A DNA stretch of 64,000 nucleotides from NCBI GenBank assembly GCA_030068145.1, contig JAPJBO010000286.1:124001-188000 (forward strand), given 5' to 3'. Both the position numbers and the translations under genes were made by a program. Positions 9,858 through 18,851 of the stretch are shown here, one piece after another. The notes beneath the pieces were generated by a model. That model was not told the origin of the DNA, did not search any database, and saw only the letters and a list, made by a program, of their open reading frames with translations. Positions within the stretch are counted from its first letter, which is position 1. Every line of letters starts with the position of its first letter. The stretch comes from Diplonema papillatum (Eukaryota; Euglenozoa; Diplonemea; Diplonemida; Diplonemidae).

Positions 9858-10122
9858 AGTATGCCAATACTGCACGGAATAGTTGACTAGACCTCTTGAG
9901 TTTGTGCTAACCACGAATTGGGGAGTCGGGAGAACCTACAAAGCCAAAAGCAGGACCGACCCCCCCGTTCGTGAAAAAAAGCGAAGAACATAAACACCTT
10001 CTTTTTTCCATCTATCTTTGTCAAGAGCTGCAACTCAACTATTCGCCCCTTACGGTAAGGCTTACCTCTATATTTCCTCCCTTCCGTTCGGAGTCGAAGC
10101 AGCTACGTCGAGTATTTTTGTT
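9858..10122 (+). repeat. Repeat family J followed by family B tail
   Basis: 9858-10040 is family J. 10043-10122 is the B tail (ATATTTCCTCCCTTCCGTTC, then GTCGAAGCAGCTACGTCGAG and TATTT). The B element looks split by the J segment. Confidence 0.7.
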
Positions 10123-10289
10123 CCAACGCCCAGCTCTGCACGCTTACCCCGTTGAGGCAATACGCGTTGCGCGCCGGCACGAAAACCACGGTTTTACCCT
10201 GTGGTTTGCGTGGGCTGCACCGCACAGTGTTCCTCCTTCGTGGTTTTGCAACGGGCGGTCTCCTTGGAGTGGCTGAGATAAACCCCTCG

Positions 10290-10860
10290 GCCGGTGTTCT
10301 GAAAAAATGCGAGTTTCTGTTGGCTATAACACAAGCAAGTGGGGGAGGGGGCCCTGGGACTGCTACGGCGTGACCACCGTTCTTTCTCTGTCCCTTTGGT
10401 CCTCCTGAAAACACGAGTTTCTGATGAGGGGAGCGATGGCTATAGCACATGCAAGTGGGGGAGGGAGCTCTGGGACTGCTGAGGCGTGACCACCGTTCTC
10501 TTCCATTTGGTCCTCCGGAAAACGCGAGTTTCTCGTGAGGGAGCAATGCCTATAACACATGCAAGTGGGGAAGGGGGCTCTGGTACTGCAAAGGCGTGAC
10601 CACCGTTCTCTCTCTGTCCCTTTGGTCCTCCTGAAAACACGAGTTTCTGATGAGGGGAGCGATGGCTATAGCACATGCAAGTGGGGGAGGGAGCTCTGGG
10701 ACTGCTGAGGCGTGACCACCGTTCTCTTCCATTTGGTCCTGAAAACGCGAGTTTCTCATGAGGGAGCAATGCCTATAACACATGCAAGGGGGGAAGGGGG
10801 CTCTGGGACTGCAAAGGCGTGACCACCGTTCTCTCTCTGTCCCTTTGGTCCTCCTGGACT
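10290..10860 (+). repeat. Tandem array, ~116-bp alternating units
   Basis: CACATGCAAGTGGGG recurs near 10329, 10447, 10557, 10671 and 10781. Two unit types alternate: one with GATGAGGGGAGCGATGGCTA and TGGGACTGCTGAGG, the other with GAGGGAGCAATGCCTATAAC and CTGCAAAGGCGTG. The basic repeat is therefore a ~230-bp dimer. The ORFs crossing it are repeat translations. Confidence 0.9.
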
Positions 10861-11181
10861 GCGCGTTCCCGGTCCGGGTCCTGTCATAGTGGCCGCCGGC
10901 TCCGCGCTTTCTTCCCGACAGAAAGGAGAAGGGATTCGAAGGACCCCCCATCGTATACACAAAGCGCGTGTCCTTGAAAGTAAATGTGACGTCGACTTTC
11001 CGCTCGTTTTCTCACCGCCAACCCGCGAAGTCAGAAAGCCGGGACGCAGCCCCTGAAAGGGCTAGGTGCTTTTTGCGACGCCCAGCAGATGGGCTGCTTC
11101 GTCTATAGTTTCTCGGATACGCGTCTATTTCGACGAGCGATGCTCATCTGCCGACGGACTAGGCGGGGCAGTGCTTGCCGG
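10861..11181. other. Intergenic; short copy of a neighbouring ORF head
   Basis: 11130-11180 contains GATGCTCATCTGCCGACGGA, similar to the head of the small basic ORF at 11856 (GATGCTCGTCTGCCGATGGA). The rest is unrecognised. Confidence 0.5.
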
Positions 11182-11482
11182 TTCGTCTGATTAATTCTAT
11201 TTCGACGATTACCAGCACTCGCGGTTCGTCTGATTAATTCTATTTCGACGATTACCAGCACTCGCGGTTCGTCTGATTAATTCTATTTCGACGATTGCCA
11301 GCACTCGCGGTTCGTCTGATTAATTCTATTTCGACGATTGCCAGCACTCGCGGTTCGTCTGATTAATTCTATTTCGACGATTACCAGCACTCGCGGTTCG
11401 TCTGATTAATTCTATTTCGACGATTGCCAGCACTCGCGGTTCGTCTGATTAATTCTATTTCGACGATTACCAGCACTCGTAC
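11182..11482 (+). repeat. 43-bp minisatellite, seven copies
   Basis: Unit starts TTCGTCTGATTAATTCTATT and ends ACCAGCACTCGCGG (or GCCAGCACTCGCGG); starts at 11182, 11225, 11268, 11311, 11354, 11397 and 11440. It begins exactly where a duplicate of the 11.86-kb ORF head (ending TTCGTCTG) stops. Confidence 0.97.
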
Positions 11483-11620
11483 AAGGTACGGGTTGTCGAG
11501 CGACGCTAAACTGACAGGCTCTTTGTCGATACTTTCTCGGATACGCATTCGTGCAAGTACGATTTCAGGAGCACACCAAAGGTGGACAGTCCGAACCCAA
11601 ACCGAAGCGGAGCCGCGAAG

Positions 11621-11746
11621 ATGAGCCGGCGAAGACAAGATGAACGTAGAAGAATCAAGACCTCAGGCTCCTCAGACTCCACAGCGGACGTGAAGCGCGC
11701 ACCGGTGACAAACAGTAAGCGGGGCAAGACCGAAGCGACCGAATGA
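11621..11746 (+). CDS. Short basic ORF, hypothetical
   Basis: An ATG ORF of 41 residues, rich in Arg, Lys, Ser and Thr (starts MSRRRQDERRRIKTSG). It may be the remains of a paralogue of the 11856 ORF. Nothing beyond composition supports it as a gene. Confidence 0.3.
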   Translation: MSRRRQDERRRIKTSGSSDSTADVKRAPVTNSKRGKTEATE

Positions 11747-11855
11747 TGGCACGACGCGTGCAAAGAGGTAGTCAGCAGCGACGGCTTATTGTTGCTGCAC
11801 ATCAAGTTCAAACTGTTGCGACGTAGTATAAACACTCGTCAAAAGGTTCCAAGCG

Positions 11856-12164
11856 ATGCTCGTCTGCCGATGGACTTGGCGGGTCAATTTTCGTCGTTTC
11901 GTCTGGTTCTCTTGCACTCCCCTCTCCGGATTCTCAAGCGGACCACCAGCAAGGAAGGCATCAGCGCCGGTAAAGCGAAGACGAGAGACGACGACCCCCC
12001 AACGAAAGAAGGAGTGCCCAGCGCCGCGTGTAAAAGCGAAGGCAAAGGCCGCAGAAGCATGCAAACCGGCAAGGAAGGGAAGGGTCGCAAAGCGACCGCG
12101 TGAGGACGACGATTCGAATGAGTGCAAACGCCAGAAGCACGACACGGTACGATCGAAGAGGTAG
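11856..12164 (+). CDS. Small Lys/Arg-rich hypothetical protein
   Basis: An ATG ORF of 102 residues. The C-terminal two thirds are strongly basic with several nuclear-localisation-like clusters (PVKRRRE, PQRKKE, KAKAKA, RVAKRPRE, CKRQK), separated by Ala/Pro; this resembles a histone-tail or linker-histone-like composition. I recognise no domain. Its head is duplicated at 11130-11180 in front of the 43-bp minisatellite, so this locus has undergone partial tandem duplication. The GC-rich, codon-biased tail argues weakly for real coding. It could equally be a chance ORF. Confidence 0.4.
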   Translation: MLVCRWTWRVNFRRFVWFSCTPLSGFSSGPPARKASAPVKRRRETTTPQRKKECPAPRVKAKAKAAEACKPARKGRVAKRPREDDDSNECKRQKHDTVRSKR

Positions 12165-12264
12165 GCATCCAGTGGCTAATGCAGATTATCGCCACCGATT
12201 CTTTGCATTCTAACCCAAAACTCAAGCGGACTATCACTCTCAACAGGGTGCACGAGAGAGAGAA

Positions 12265-12545
12265 AAAAGAGAAAAAGGCCGCTCCTGGTCCAGGAACGTG
12301 ACGGTCAACCACAGCTTGCAAAGCTTGAGTCGGAGGCAGCACAGTGCCACAACCCCGTCCGCTCTGCCCTGCGGCTGACCGTCTCGACGAGCTTGTGTTC
12401 AGCGCGAGCGCCAAGCCCCAAGGTGCGTCAAGCCTTGATGCTTTAGTCTGGGAAATCAGTAGCCACTTGCCGTAGGCCCGTGGCTCTGCAGTACCGCCGA
12501 ACACGTGAAGCTTGGCTCCCGTGTAGCAGGCTTTCCCTGGTACCC
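12265..12545 (+). repeat. Repeat family F copy
   Basis: About 280 bp: GGCCGCTCCTGGTCCAGGAA, AGCTTGCAAAGCTTGAGTCG, CTGACCGTCTCGACGAGCTT, GGGAAATCAGTAGCCACTTG and GTACCGCCGAACACGTGAAG. Strong matches at 22230-22700 (two partial copies) and 48795-49075. It is the right size for a SINE, but I see no clear A/B box. Confidence 0.9.
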
Positions 12546-12639
12546 CAGGTGCACGTATAATTAAAAAAAAAGTGTCGGTTGCAACACTTACAAACTTGGC
12601 TAGCCGTAGTTGAAGTGTGTAATCATACCTACATCCCTC

Positions 12640-12715
12640 ACACTACCCGCCTCACAGCTTCAATGGTCAACCGGAGACCCTAAAACACCGAACCTCTAAA
12701 CCACAATGAACGCTA
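12640..12715 (+). repeat. Repeat L copy 1
   Basis: CAATGGTCAACCGGAGACCC, then TAAAACACCGAACCTCT, matches 51760-51835 almost exactly. Confidence 0.8.
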
Positions 12716-12985
12716 AAAGTATCCCATCCAAAAAGAACGCCCCTGACAGGCAACTGACTGAGCGAATTTCGCCGGAAACACAATAAAAAGGGGGGGTTCC
12801 AACCGTCGCCGCGGCCTGCCTGCCGCCCATCAGGTTGAGTTGAGGGGAGCACCCCCCGCTGGGACCCATGGCCGATCTACCGCCAGGATGCGCGTTCGAT
12901 TTCTCCGTGACGAACCCTGAGAAGAAAGGATCCGGCGCGTTTGCCCACTGGGTGTACACGATTCACACCACGGTATGTCTTGTTC
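12716..12985. other. Intergenic, nothing recognised
   Basis: No repeat or convincing coding sequence seen. Confidence 0.4.
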
Positions 12986-12989
12986 CCGG

Positions 12990-13235
12990 AGTTTGGAACT
13001 TAGCCGTAGGCTCTCGAAGGGGACTTGGTGGACTTTTTTCATAACGGAAACTACTGGTGGAAAGTTCTCTCACGACAGAAACCTGATGGAAACTTTCTCG
13101 TGGCGGAATACTTGCGGAAATTTCTTTCGTGGGAAATTGTTGGTGGAAACTTTCTACAACGGAAACAGTTGGTGGAAAATTTCTCTCACGAAAACCTGGT
13201 GGAGTTTTTCTTGTGGGCAAAAACTACGCTGAAAC
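12990..13235 (+). repeat. Degenerate tandem repeat, 30-40 bp period
   Basis: Variants of GGTGGAAACTTTCT / CTACAACGGAAACAGTTG recur six or seven times with drift. All three forward frames stay open because of the GGAAA-rich unit. Confidence 0.75.
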
Positions 13236-13489
13236 GCGACTTTTGCGGTTGGCGTAACTTACTGGCCAGTACTGTAAGTTCCACAGGTCATCGTTCCTAG
13301 GTTCGTGTGTGTGTGTTGGTAGGACATTTGGTGACTTGACCGCGCTGAAGGCGCAGAAAAGTGAGACTCCGATGTTTCACCTATCATAGGGTCCAGAACG
13401 TTGCCAAGCTGTTCCCCGCCAGTCAAAACTCTCCCGCCCTCCGCAGCCTGTATTCTGAGACTGAATGGAGGCCCGAATCCATCCGGGTA

Positions 13490-14125
13490 TTATTCCTTCT
13501 CGGGCTAAGAGACCAACGAAAAGAGTCGAGAGAATCGATCCCTTGTTATTCCATGCTTTATCATTCACGGCGAACGCCTGCTTTGGGCACGCTGGTTTGT
13601 TCACAGTAACATCGGTGGTCGACCCGTATGCGTATGGTGTACGCGTAAGCGCTTTCATCCCGATGAAGAGATTCCTTGCAAGGCACCACTACCACCGTTC
13701 ATGGAGCACAGGTCTTGATGCGAGGGGTTGATCCCAGCCTTCTGAATACCAGCAGTACGCTGATGCCCAGCAAACTGGGCCACCTTGCAACCTGAGCTCT
13801 GGATCCAACTACGAGCTTTTTAACAGCAGCAACATTAATATACGCTATTGGTGCTGGAATTACCGCGGGTGCTGGCACCAGTCCACCAATTGTGTTCATT
13901 GACAGGTTTAGATATCATCCATTACGAAGTACGTGTCGAGGCTATTTCTCTTCGCTGCCTCAGCAGTGTTGCTATTGGGCAATTTGCGTACCTGCTGCCA
14001 TCCTTAGATGTGGTAGCCGTTTCTCAGGCTCCCTCTCCGGAATCGAACCCTAATTCCCCGTTACCCGTTGCAGCCACGGTAGTCCACTACACTACCGTCA
14101 AAAGCTGATAGGGCAGAAGCTCTTC
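13490..14125 (-). pseudogene. 18S rRNA central-domain relic, euglenozoan-like
   Basis: Reading the minus strand: ACGGGGAATTAGGGTTCGAT, GGAGAGGGAGCCTGAGAAAC, GGCAGCAGGTACGCAAATTG, GAGGCAGCGAAGAGAAATAG, CAATTGGTGGACTGGTGCCA then GCACCCGCGGTAATTCCAGC, AATAGCGTATATTAATGTTG, AAAAGCTCGTAGTTGGATC, CAAAGCAGGCGTTCGCCGTG, AGCATGGAATAAC. This is 18S from about position 350 through V4. Flanking rRNA is absent or unrecognisable, so it is a fragment. GCACCCGCGG (13861-13880 on plus) replaces the usual GCAGCCGCGG, as in kinetoplastids and relatives. Confidence 0.88.
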
Positions 14126-14219
14126 GCGCGGGCTTGCACCGACTTGATGTCGTGAGCTATCCCTCGATTGACCTGTTTCATCCGCACACCGCTGCTATTG
14201 CTAGCGTTGGTTCTTATCT

Positions 14220-14290
14220 TGGTCAATTGCAAAACTCTCCCACCCTCCAGAGCTTGTACTGAGACTGAATGGAGGCCCAAATCCAGAAGC
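14220..14290 (-). repeat. Partial duplicate of 18S-relic flank
   Basis: CAAAACTCTCCCACCCTCCA through GAGACTGAATGGAGGCCC matches 13425-13485 with few changes, so the segment beyond V4 is present on both sides of the relic. Confidence 0.65.
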
Positions 14291-14387
14291 TGGCCTTCAG
14301 AGGGGTGGTCTTATCCGGGAAGCCTTCTTTCTACCAGAAACCCCCGTTTCTTTGGGTTTGGAAGTCTCTGTTGGTTAAAGCGGGGGG

Positions 14388-14416
14388 TCGAATAATAACC
14401 CCTGTGTTATTATTCG
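14388..14416. other. 12-bp perfect hairpin
   Basis: TCGAATAATAAC, loop CCCTGT, GTTATTATTCGA: a perfect 12-bp AT-rich stem. Role unknown. Confidence 0.7.
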
Positions 14417-15002
14417 ATTTGTCGAATACTAAACAAAGTTCCGGGTAGCCAAACAGTAGCAGGATCAAATAGTGGCAGTGTTTTTAGACAACCAGACGTG
14501 TGTCAAATAACTGTTATTGTCATTCGACCCCCCCTTTACACTTTTCCTTTTGTACTTCAACCATTGGTACCCCACGGCACAGACGAGACCAGTGCGGTGT
14601 TGAGCACATATCCATTCCAAGCACGTTCTTGCTATCCCCACAGAGGTCGCATCGTACTTCGCCAGAATCTTTCTGCCAAAACCACCCCCCTTTGCCTTTT
14701 GGCATCGTAGATTCCCTCATCCCCAAGGGGCCATGCACTTTCCTCACACATTGCATGTGGCTGAAAACACAAAGGTGGATGACTAACGATCCCGTTCGAA
14801 CGGCGTTGATTGGCGAAGACTTGTGTATTGAAGTTGGAGCGAAAGCAAATCGGCGGTCGAAACCGCGCCTTTGGCGTTTTCAAGTGTGTCCCCTCCGCAT
14901 TGCCGGTCGTACGAGCGAGCGTGCAAACCTGCACCATCCAGTCTCGAGCGGGCCGTCGGACGCAAACAGAACAGGCGCGGCTGCACCGGGAAAGGGGGGC
15001 AT
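14417..15002. other. Intergenic, overlapping weak ORFs
   Basis: Open frames of 191 codons (plus, no ATG head) and 170 codons (minus) overlap here and run into the repeat at 15003. Neither has recognisable similarity, and I do not call either one. Confidence 0.4.
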
Positions 15003-15172
15003 TCTGCTTACTGGTCTGTCTGCGCCTTTTGTGTTCGCTGACGTAAAGTCTGCGGTATACTTCTTGGTGACATGACTGCAAGAAAGAACGAAGAGGAATC
15101 AAACCATCCAGGGTAAACCTATCACTTACATTGCGTAGGGGCAAGATGAAAATACCCGTCCAGGGGACTTAC
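15003..15172 (+). repeat. Dispersed ~165-bp repeat, copy 2
   Basis: Near-identical to 2559-2722. It ends only ~20 bp before the left inverted array of the 15.2-20.8 kb element. Confidence 0.85.
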
Positions 15173-15194
15173 TTAGCGATTCTTCCCGCACGGT

Positions 15195-15390
15195 GCACTA
15201 GTCAAGGGATTTTTTGACTTTGACTAGTGGTTTTACTAGTCAAAATTTTGACTAGTAAAATGAGTAGTGCCACTAGTAAAAATGACTAGTGCGCTAGTAA
15301 AAATGACTAGTGCACTAGTAAAAATGACTAGTGCACTAGTAAAAATGACTAGTGTTCCTGGTAAAAATGACCAGTGCCCCTGGTAAAAAC
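15195..15390 (+). repeat. Left inverted terminal array
   Basis: ACTAGTCAAAATTTTGACTA at the outer side, then five or six units of the type GTGCACTAGTAAAAATGACT, decaying inwards (CCTGGTAAAAATGACCAGTG). Each unit is itself palindromic around ACTAGT or GTGCAC. Confidence 0.9.
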
Positions 15391-15825
15391 CCCGGATTTG
15401 CTGGGAATTCCCCTTGGAAATGACAAGTTCTTTCTTACACGGGGAAGTTCAGTTCTGTCGATTTGGCCACACTCAAATTCTGGTCTGCAGAGGTTCGGTT
15501 TGCAGCTATCGGTGCTTCTGTTGCACTCGTCATTGGTGATAACCTGTTCGGGGCCTGAAGGTGCTAATAACTGGCGATGAGAGCCGAAAATAGTGGCTGC
15601 CATGAAGCTTTTGTGCTCCGCATCTTGCCACTGTCGCGGACGAGAGACATCGTAGAAGAAGGGTGAACACGAGAGGCTGCTGCCAACAACAGTGAAGAAG
15701 GGGCCAACATGACCGTTTTATTATGGTGATCGCGGACAAAGTCGGGATGTTGAGTACAAGAAACAGAACGAGACATCAGTGACAGTGCCAACTGCTGCAC
15801 TACATCTGCATTCTAGAAATTAGGA
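15391..15825. other. Element interior, no gene recognised
   Basis: Lies downstream of the zinc-finger gene. Short ORFs only. Confidence 0.4.
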
Positions 15826-17061
15826 CTAACCTCCACCCAAGTGGGTATCGCGCATATGTAAATCCCTACTGCGGGAATCTGCGAACCTTTGCATGCATAG
15901 TGGGCAGGTTTTCTTGTCGAGCTTCTCAGCATGAATGTACAACAGGTGCTGGCTCAGCCTGCCCTTACGAACTGTTTTATTGCACGCTGGGCATCGCGTT
16001 GTGCATTCACAAGTGACTGCGGGGCGGTGGTTCGCATCGTAGTGAGCAAAAAGGCCGTAGATTCGAGAGAAGCTATTTCCACAAATAATACACGCGTGCT
16101 CACTGCTGTCGTTCTCGGTGCTGTCGATCTCGGTGTCGTTTTCGGTTGTGCTGCTATCCGAATCATCAGTATCATCCCCTTCGGAGGTCAGGTTGCTATG
16201 CCACGGCTCTTCGCTGCAAATGCACATCTTTAGCAGAGTACCTTCACGATCAGGAATGCTGCGAAACTTCTGTCCCCATCGAGTTCTCCGGCAGATGTGG
16301 GCCTCCAACCCAGCCCTTCGGAGACGCGCCTCCAAGTTCGTCGTGGCTTTCCTCCATAGCGTGCTTCGGCTTGTAATACATTTGCAGAGAAAAACAGTTT
16401 CGTGCTGATACAGGTGCGGGAGGCGGTTGCGACACACTGGTGCCAGCTCGGGAGTGTTGCGTTTTGTGCTAGAGCCATCGAGATGCTTTGTCTGCAGTTC
16501 GAACGCTTGGAAGTCACGTTCCATTGTTTTTTGGGACGTGCAGGCGGACCACCTTTTGCGCTCACCGTTCAACTGTTCAAAGCTTTCATCGGACAGGACA
16601 AGGCGATGGGCATCTTCGGCGTCGAACCAGTGCTCGAGACTGTGCGCGTAGGCAGACCGTGTCACTCCAGGCCTTCCCCACTCCAAGAGGAACATGAGTA
16701 CGTGGTAACTTAGTACCGCGAACACGAAGTCTTTGCGGTACGGTTCGGTGTCGTCAGAGAAGTGGAACCGGACGGGAATGTCTTGGTAGCGAAAGTAGAC
16801 AAGCACGTCCATCGCACAGCACAGCAGATTCTGGTTTCCACTTGTTTGGCACAGGAGCTTTCCAAGAACTTCTCGTGCTTGTGAACCCGTCATGTTTCCG
16901 CCTGCGGTTCCAAGCGCATCCTCTTCGACCCGGCTAGCATCGGGAAGCGTGCGAATGATGAGCCGCATCAAGCCCTTCACATCGTGCAAGGCGGGCGTTA
17001 TGGTATACGCTGGTTCTTCAAGACGGGCAGCAATGTTGCAAGGGAACTCCTGAGTATCCAT
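15826..17061 (-). CDS. C2H2 zinc-finger protein within the TIR element
   Basis: A 411-residue protein from the first in-frame ATG (17061, MDTQEFPC). The open frame extends upstream to 17289 but there only translates a poly-A/T tract, so I exclude it. The N-terminal ~270 residues are unrecognised, with helical-looking segments and scattered Cys/His. An acidic Ser/Thr/Asp/Glu linker follows, then three C-terminal C2H2 fingers: CIICGNSFSRIYGLFAHYD, CPACNKTVRKGRLSQHLL and CPLCMQRFADSRSRDLHM, each with its closing His. It is probably a nucleic-acid-binding protein of the element, either a regulator or part of a mobility protein. No DDE or other catalytic triad can be assigned by eye. The reading frame looks intact. 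Confidence 0.75.
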   Translation of the reverse strand: MDTQEFPCNIAARLEEPAYTITPALHDVKGLMRLIIRTLPDASRVEEDALGTAGGNMTGSQAREVLGKLLCQTSGNQNLLCCAMDVLVYFRYQDIPVRFHFSDDTEPYRKDFVFAVLSYHVLMFLLEWGRPGVTRSAYAHSLEHWFDAEDAHRLVLSDESFEQLNGERKRWSACTSQKTMERDFQAFELQTKHLDGSSTKRNTPELAPVCRNRLPHLYQHETVFLCKCITSRSTLWRKATTNLEARLRRAGLEAHICRRTRWGQKFRSIPDREGTLLKMCICSEEPWHSNLTSEGDDTDDSDSSTTENDTEIDSTENDSSEHACIICGNSFSRIYGLFAHYDANHRPAVTCECTTRCPACNKTVRKGRLSQHLLYIHAEKLDKKTCPLCMQRFADSRSRDLHMRDTHLGGG

Positions 17062-17227
17062 TTCTTGAAGGCTCAGCCGTTGACAACTGTGAAGGTGTTC
17101 CAGCCGGTCATCAATTCGTGTGGCACAAAAGGCGCTTCTGTGCCCGCCACCCCCCACGCCTCGAAAAAGCGACCATAGCTCTGCATGGTCACCGCCAAAC
17201 ACGATCCGTCTCAGAGGAATGCGTAAG

Positions 17228-17263
17228 TTATTTTTTTTTATTTTTATTTTTTTTTTTTTTTTC
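17228..17263 (+). repeat. T-rich tract
   Basis: T-run interrupted by two A residues, between the zinc-finger gene and the plus-strand ORFs of the element. Confidence 0.9.
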
Positions 17264-17419
17264 AACTGGGAGCATCGTACGGGAAACAAATGGGGCTAGG
17301 GGTGTGTTGGGCTAGTTCCTTTTCAATTTTCTCGTGGGATACGAGAAGAACCCTCTTCCTTCGCGTCCACCCGCGGGGAAGATCTTACACCCAAAGAGAA
17401 GTTCCTTCACCAAGCGGCC

Positions 17420-17929
17420 ATGTCATTTTGCGAATCGGCGCTTGGAGTGAAGGAAAGTCTCTTGGGAGCAAGTCTCCTGGGAAAAAAATTGCACCGCCGT
17501 ACTGTTTCCAGACGTTTACCTGGTGCCTGGTCGGTGTTCTCCGTGTTATTTTCGGTTCGTCGCAAACAGAAAAAGGCACAACCACACCACTGGCAGGCGC
17601 AGTTTTTGACCGCACCGGTTCACATTGAACCGGCGCCTGCCACACGGCACTGGGGAACCCCTTCTTTTTCTTTCTGGGGGTTCAGCTGGGAGCCTGGAAA
17701 GGCCGCCGCTTCGCCACAAGCAACCCTTTCTAACTCAGACAAAGGAAATTCTACGACATTGGCCCCGCAAGAAAAGCCAAGCACCAAAGCAACCTCGCCT
17801 TCGCAGCAAGAAAGACCCACCGGGGAGTCCAGCCTTCCGGAAACGGAAACGGTTTGTCAAGCCGCTTCTGCCTTCGAGTTCTGCGGAACTGGTTTTGTTG
17901 TATGGCACTCAACTGTGGCAGACAACTGA
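17420..17929 (+). CDS. Hypothetical ORF inside the TIR element
   Basis: An ATG ORF of 169 residues, with a basic N-terminal half (RRKQKKAQ) and a Ser/Thr/Pro/Gln-rich middle. It lies divergent from the zinc-finger gene. A different frame (17625-17942) is also open and strongly basic, so which frame is used, if any, is unclear. No domain recognised. Confidence 0.3.
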   Translation: MSFCESALGVKESLLGASLLGKKLHRRTVSRRLPGAWSVFSVLFSVRRKQKKAQPHHWQAQFLTAPVHIEPAPATRHWGTPSFSFWGFSWEPGKAAASPQATLSNSDKGNSTTLAPQEKPSTKATSPSQQERPTGESSLPETETVCQAASAFEFCGTGFVVWHSTVADN

Positions 17930-17940
17930 GAACCCACCAT

Positions 17941-18309
17941 GAGTGGAATGCAGGCTTCCGTCTATCGCAAACCGTAAGGAATCGCGTTGCCTCGACCCCT
18001 CTTGAAAGTCCAACAGCAAGCCGTTGTCTTGCCGTTGCCCCACGGAAGGCGTTGCCGGGCTTGTACCCTCAGGACGTAGCCTTCGCTCAAAGGAAGCTGA
18101 AGTTTCCCATCAAGGTGTTAGCCGCCGCCGTAGGCCGCGCAGTCGCGAGGAAGAAGAGGGCCCGCAGCGTTACAAGGCGGCGATCCCCCGCGAGACGAGC
18201 TCGCCCGCCGGCCAGAGCGCCCGCTGCAGCACCAACTCCGGTGCCGCCACTCACTGTAGCAGAGCCGCAACCTGCAGCGCGCCTCCGGAGCGACTTACGC
18301 CCGCCGTAG
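17941..18309 (+). other. Open frame for an Arg/Ala/Pro-rich basic segment
   Basis: The frame ending at 18309 encodes VGRAVARKKRARSVTRRRSP, then Ala/Pro-rich sequence. It is open from 17854 but no suitable ATG is visible. It could be the C-terminal part of a DNA-binding protein of the element. Composition is the only evidence. Confidence 0.3.
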
Positions 18310-18757
18310 CAGTGCGAAGAGAAGTGAGGAGACCGGAAACTCCCCGGAGAGATGGTCCCTGCACTCTAACTCGTCTCTCTCTCTCTCTCAACACTACTGC
18401 AGGCGGACAATCACTATGCTTCGGTGGAAACTTTGACAGCAGGAACGCTACTGCCTTCGGGATATCTCCGATTAACTTGTCGGCCACGGCTTTGAACCTC
18501 GTTTCGCGGGCACAAAGAGTGTTATGCGACAGGCTCATCGAAAGCCCAAGGTCTCTATGAACCAGTGAGCCGATCAGGGCACACTGACGCATCGACATGC
18601 TTAGGTGCATCCTGTTATCGGCAATGATGGCACCGATAGCGCGCGCCGTGGGGGCATGGCGTTCCATTTTCTCAGTGCTTCCTGCGTGTTTGAGTCGTAA
18701 AGCCGGACAAATGATGAGCAATGGTGAGAGGGGCAGTAAAGACACACTAGCGAACAA
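18251..18757 (-). other. Open frame, possibly coding, inside the TIR element
   Basis: A minus-strand open frame of 168 codons. Residues ~30-118 (from MERHAPTARAIGAII to KFPPKHSDCPP) look protein-like, whereas the rest crosses a GA-microsatellite. Unrecognised. Confidence 0.3.
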
Positions 18758-18851
18758 GGCCTACGAAGATATGCAGTAACTATTAGAAGGCGGACTTGAG
18801 TGTGCGATGATGATGAGCAAGTATTAAAGACGGGAGAATCAGGTATTCGGG

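Noticed and set aside
14500-15144. Overlapping ORFs of 191 (plus) and 170 (minus) codons
   Set aside because: The plus one has no ATG head, both run into a dispersed repeat, and neither has recognisable features.
17062-17289. N-terminal extension of the zinc-finger ORF
   Set aside because: It translates a poly-A/T tract and has no ATG.
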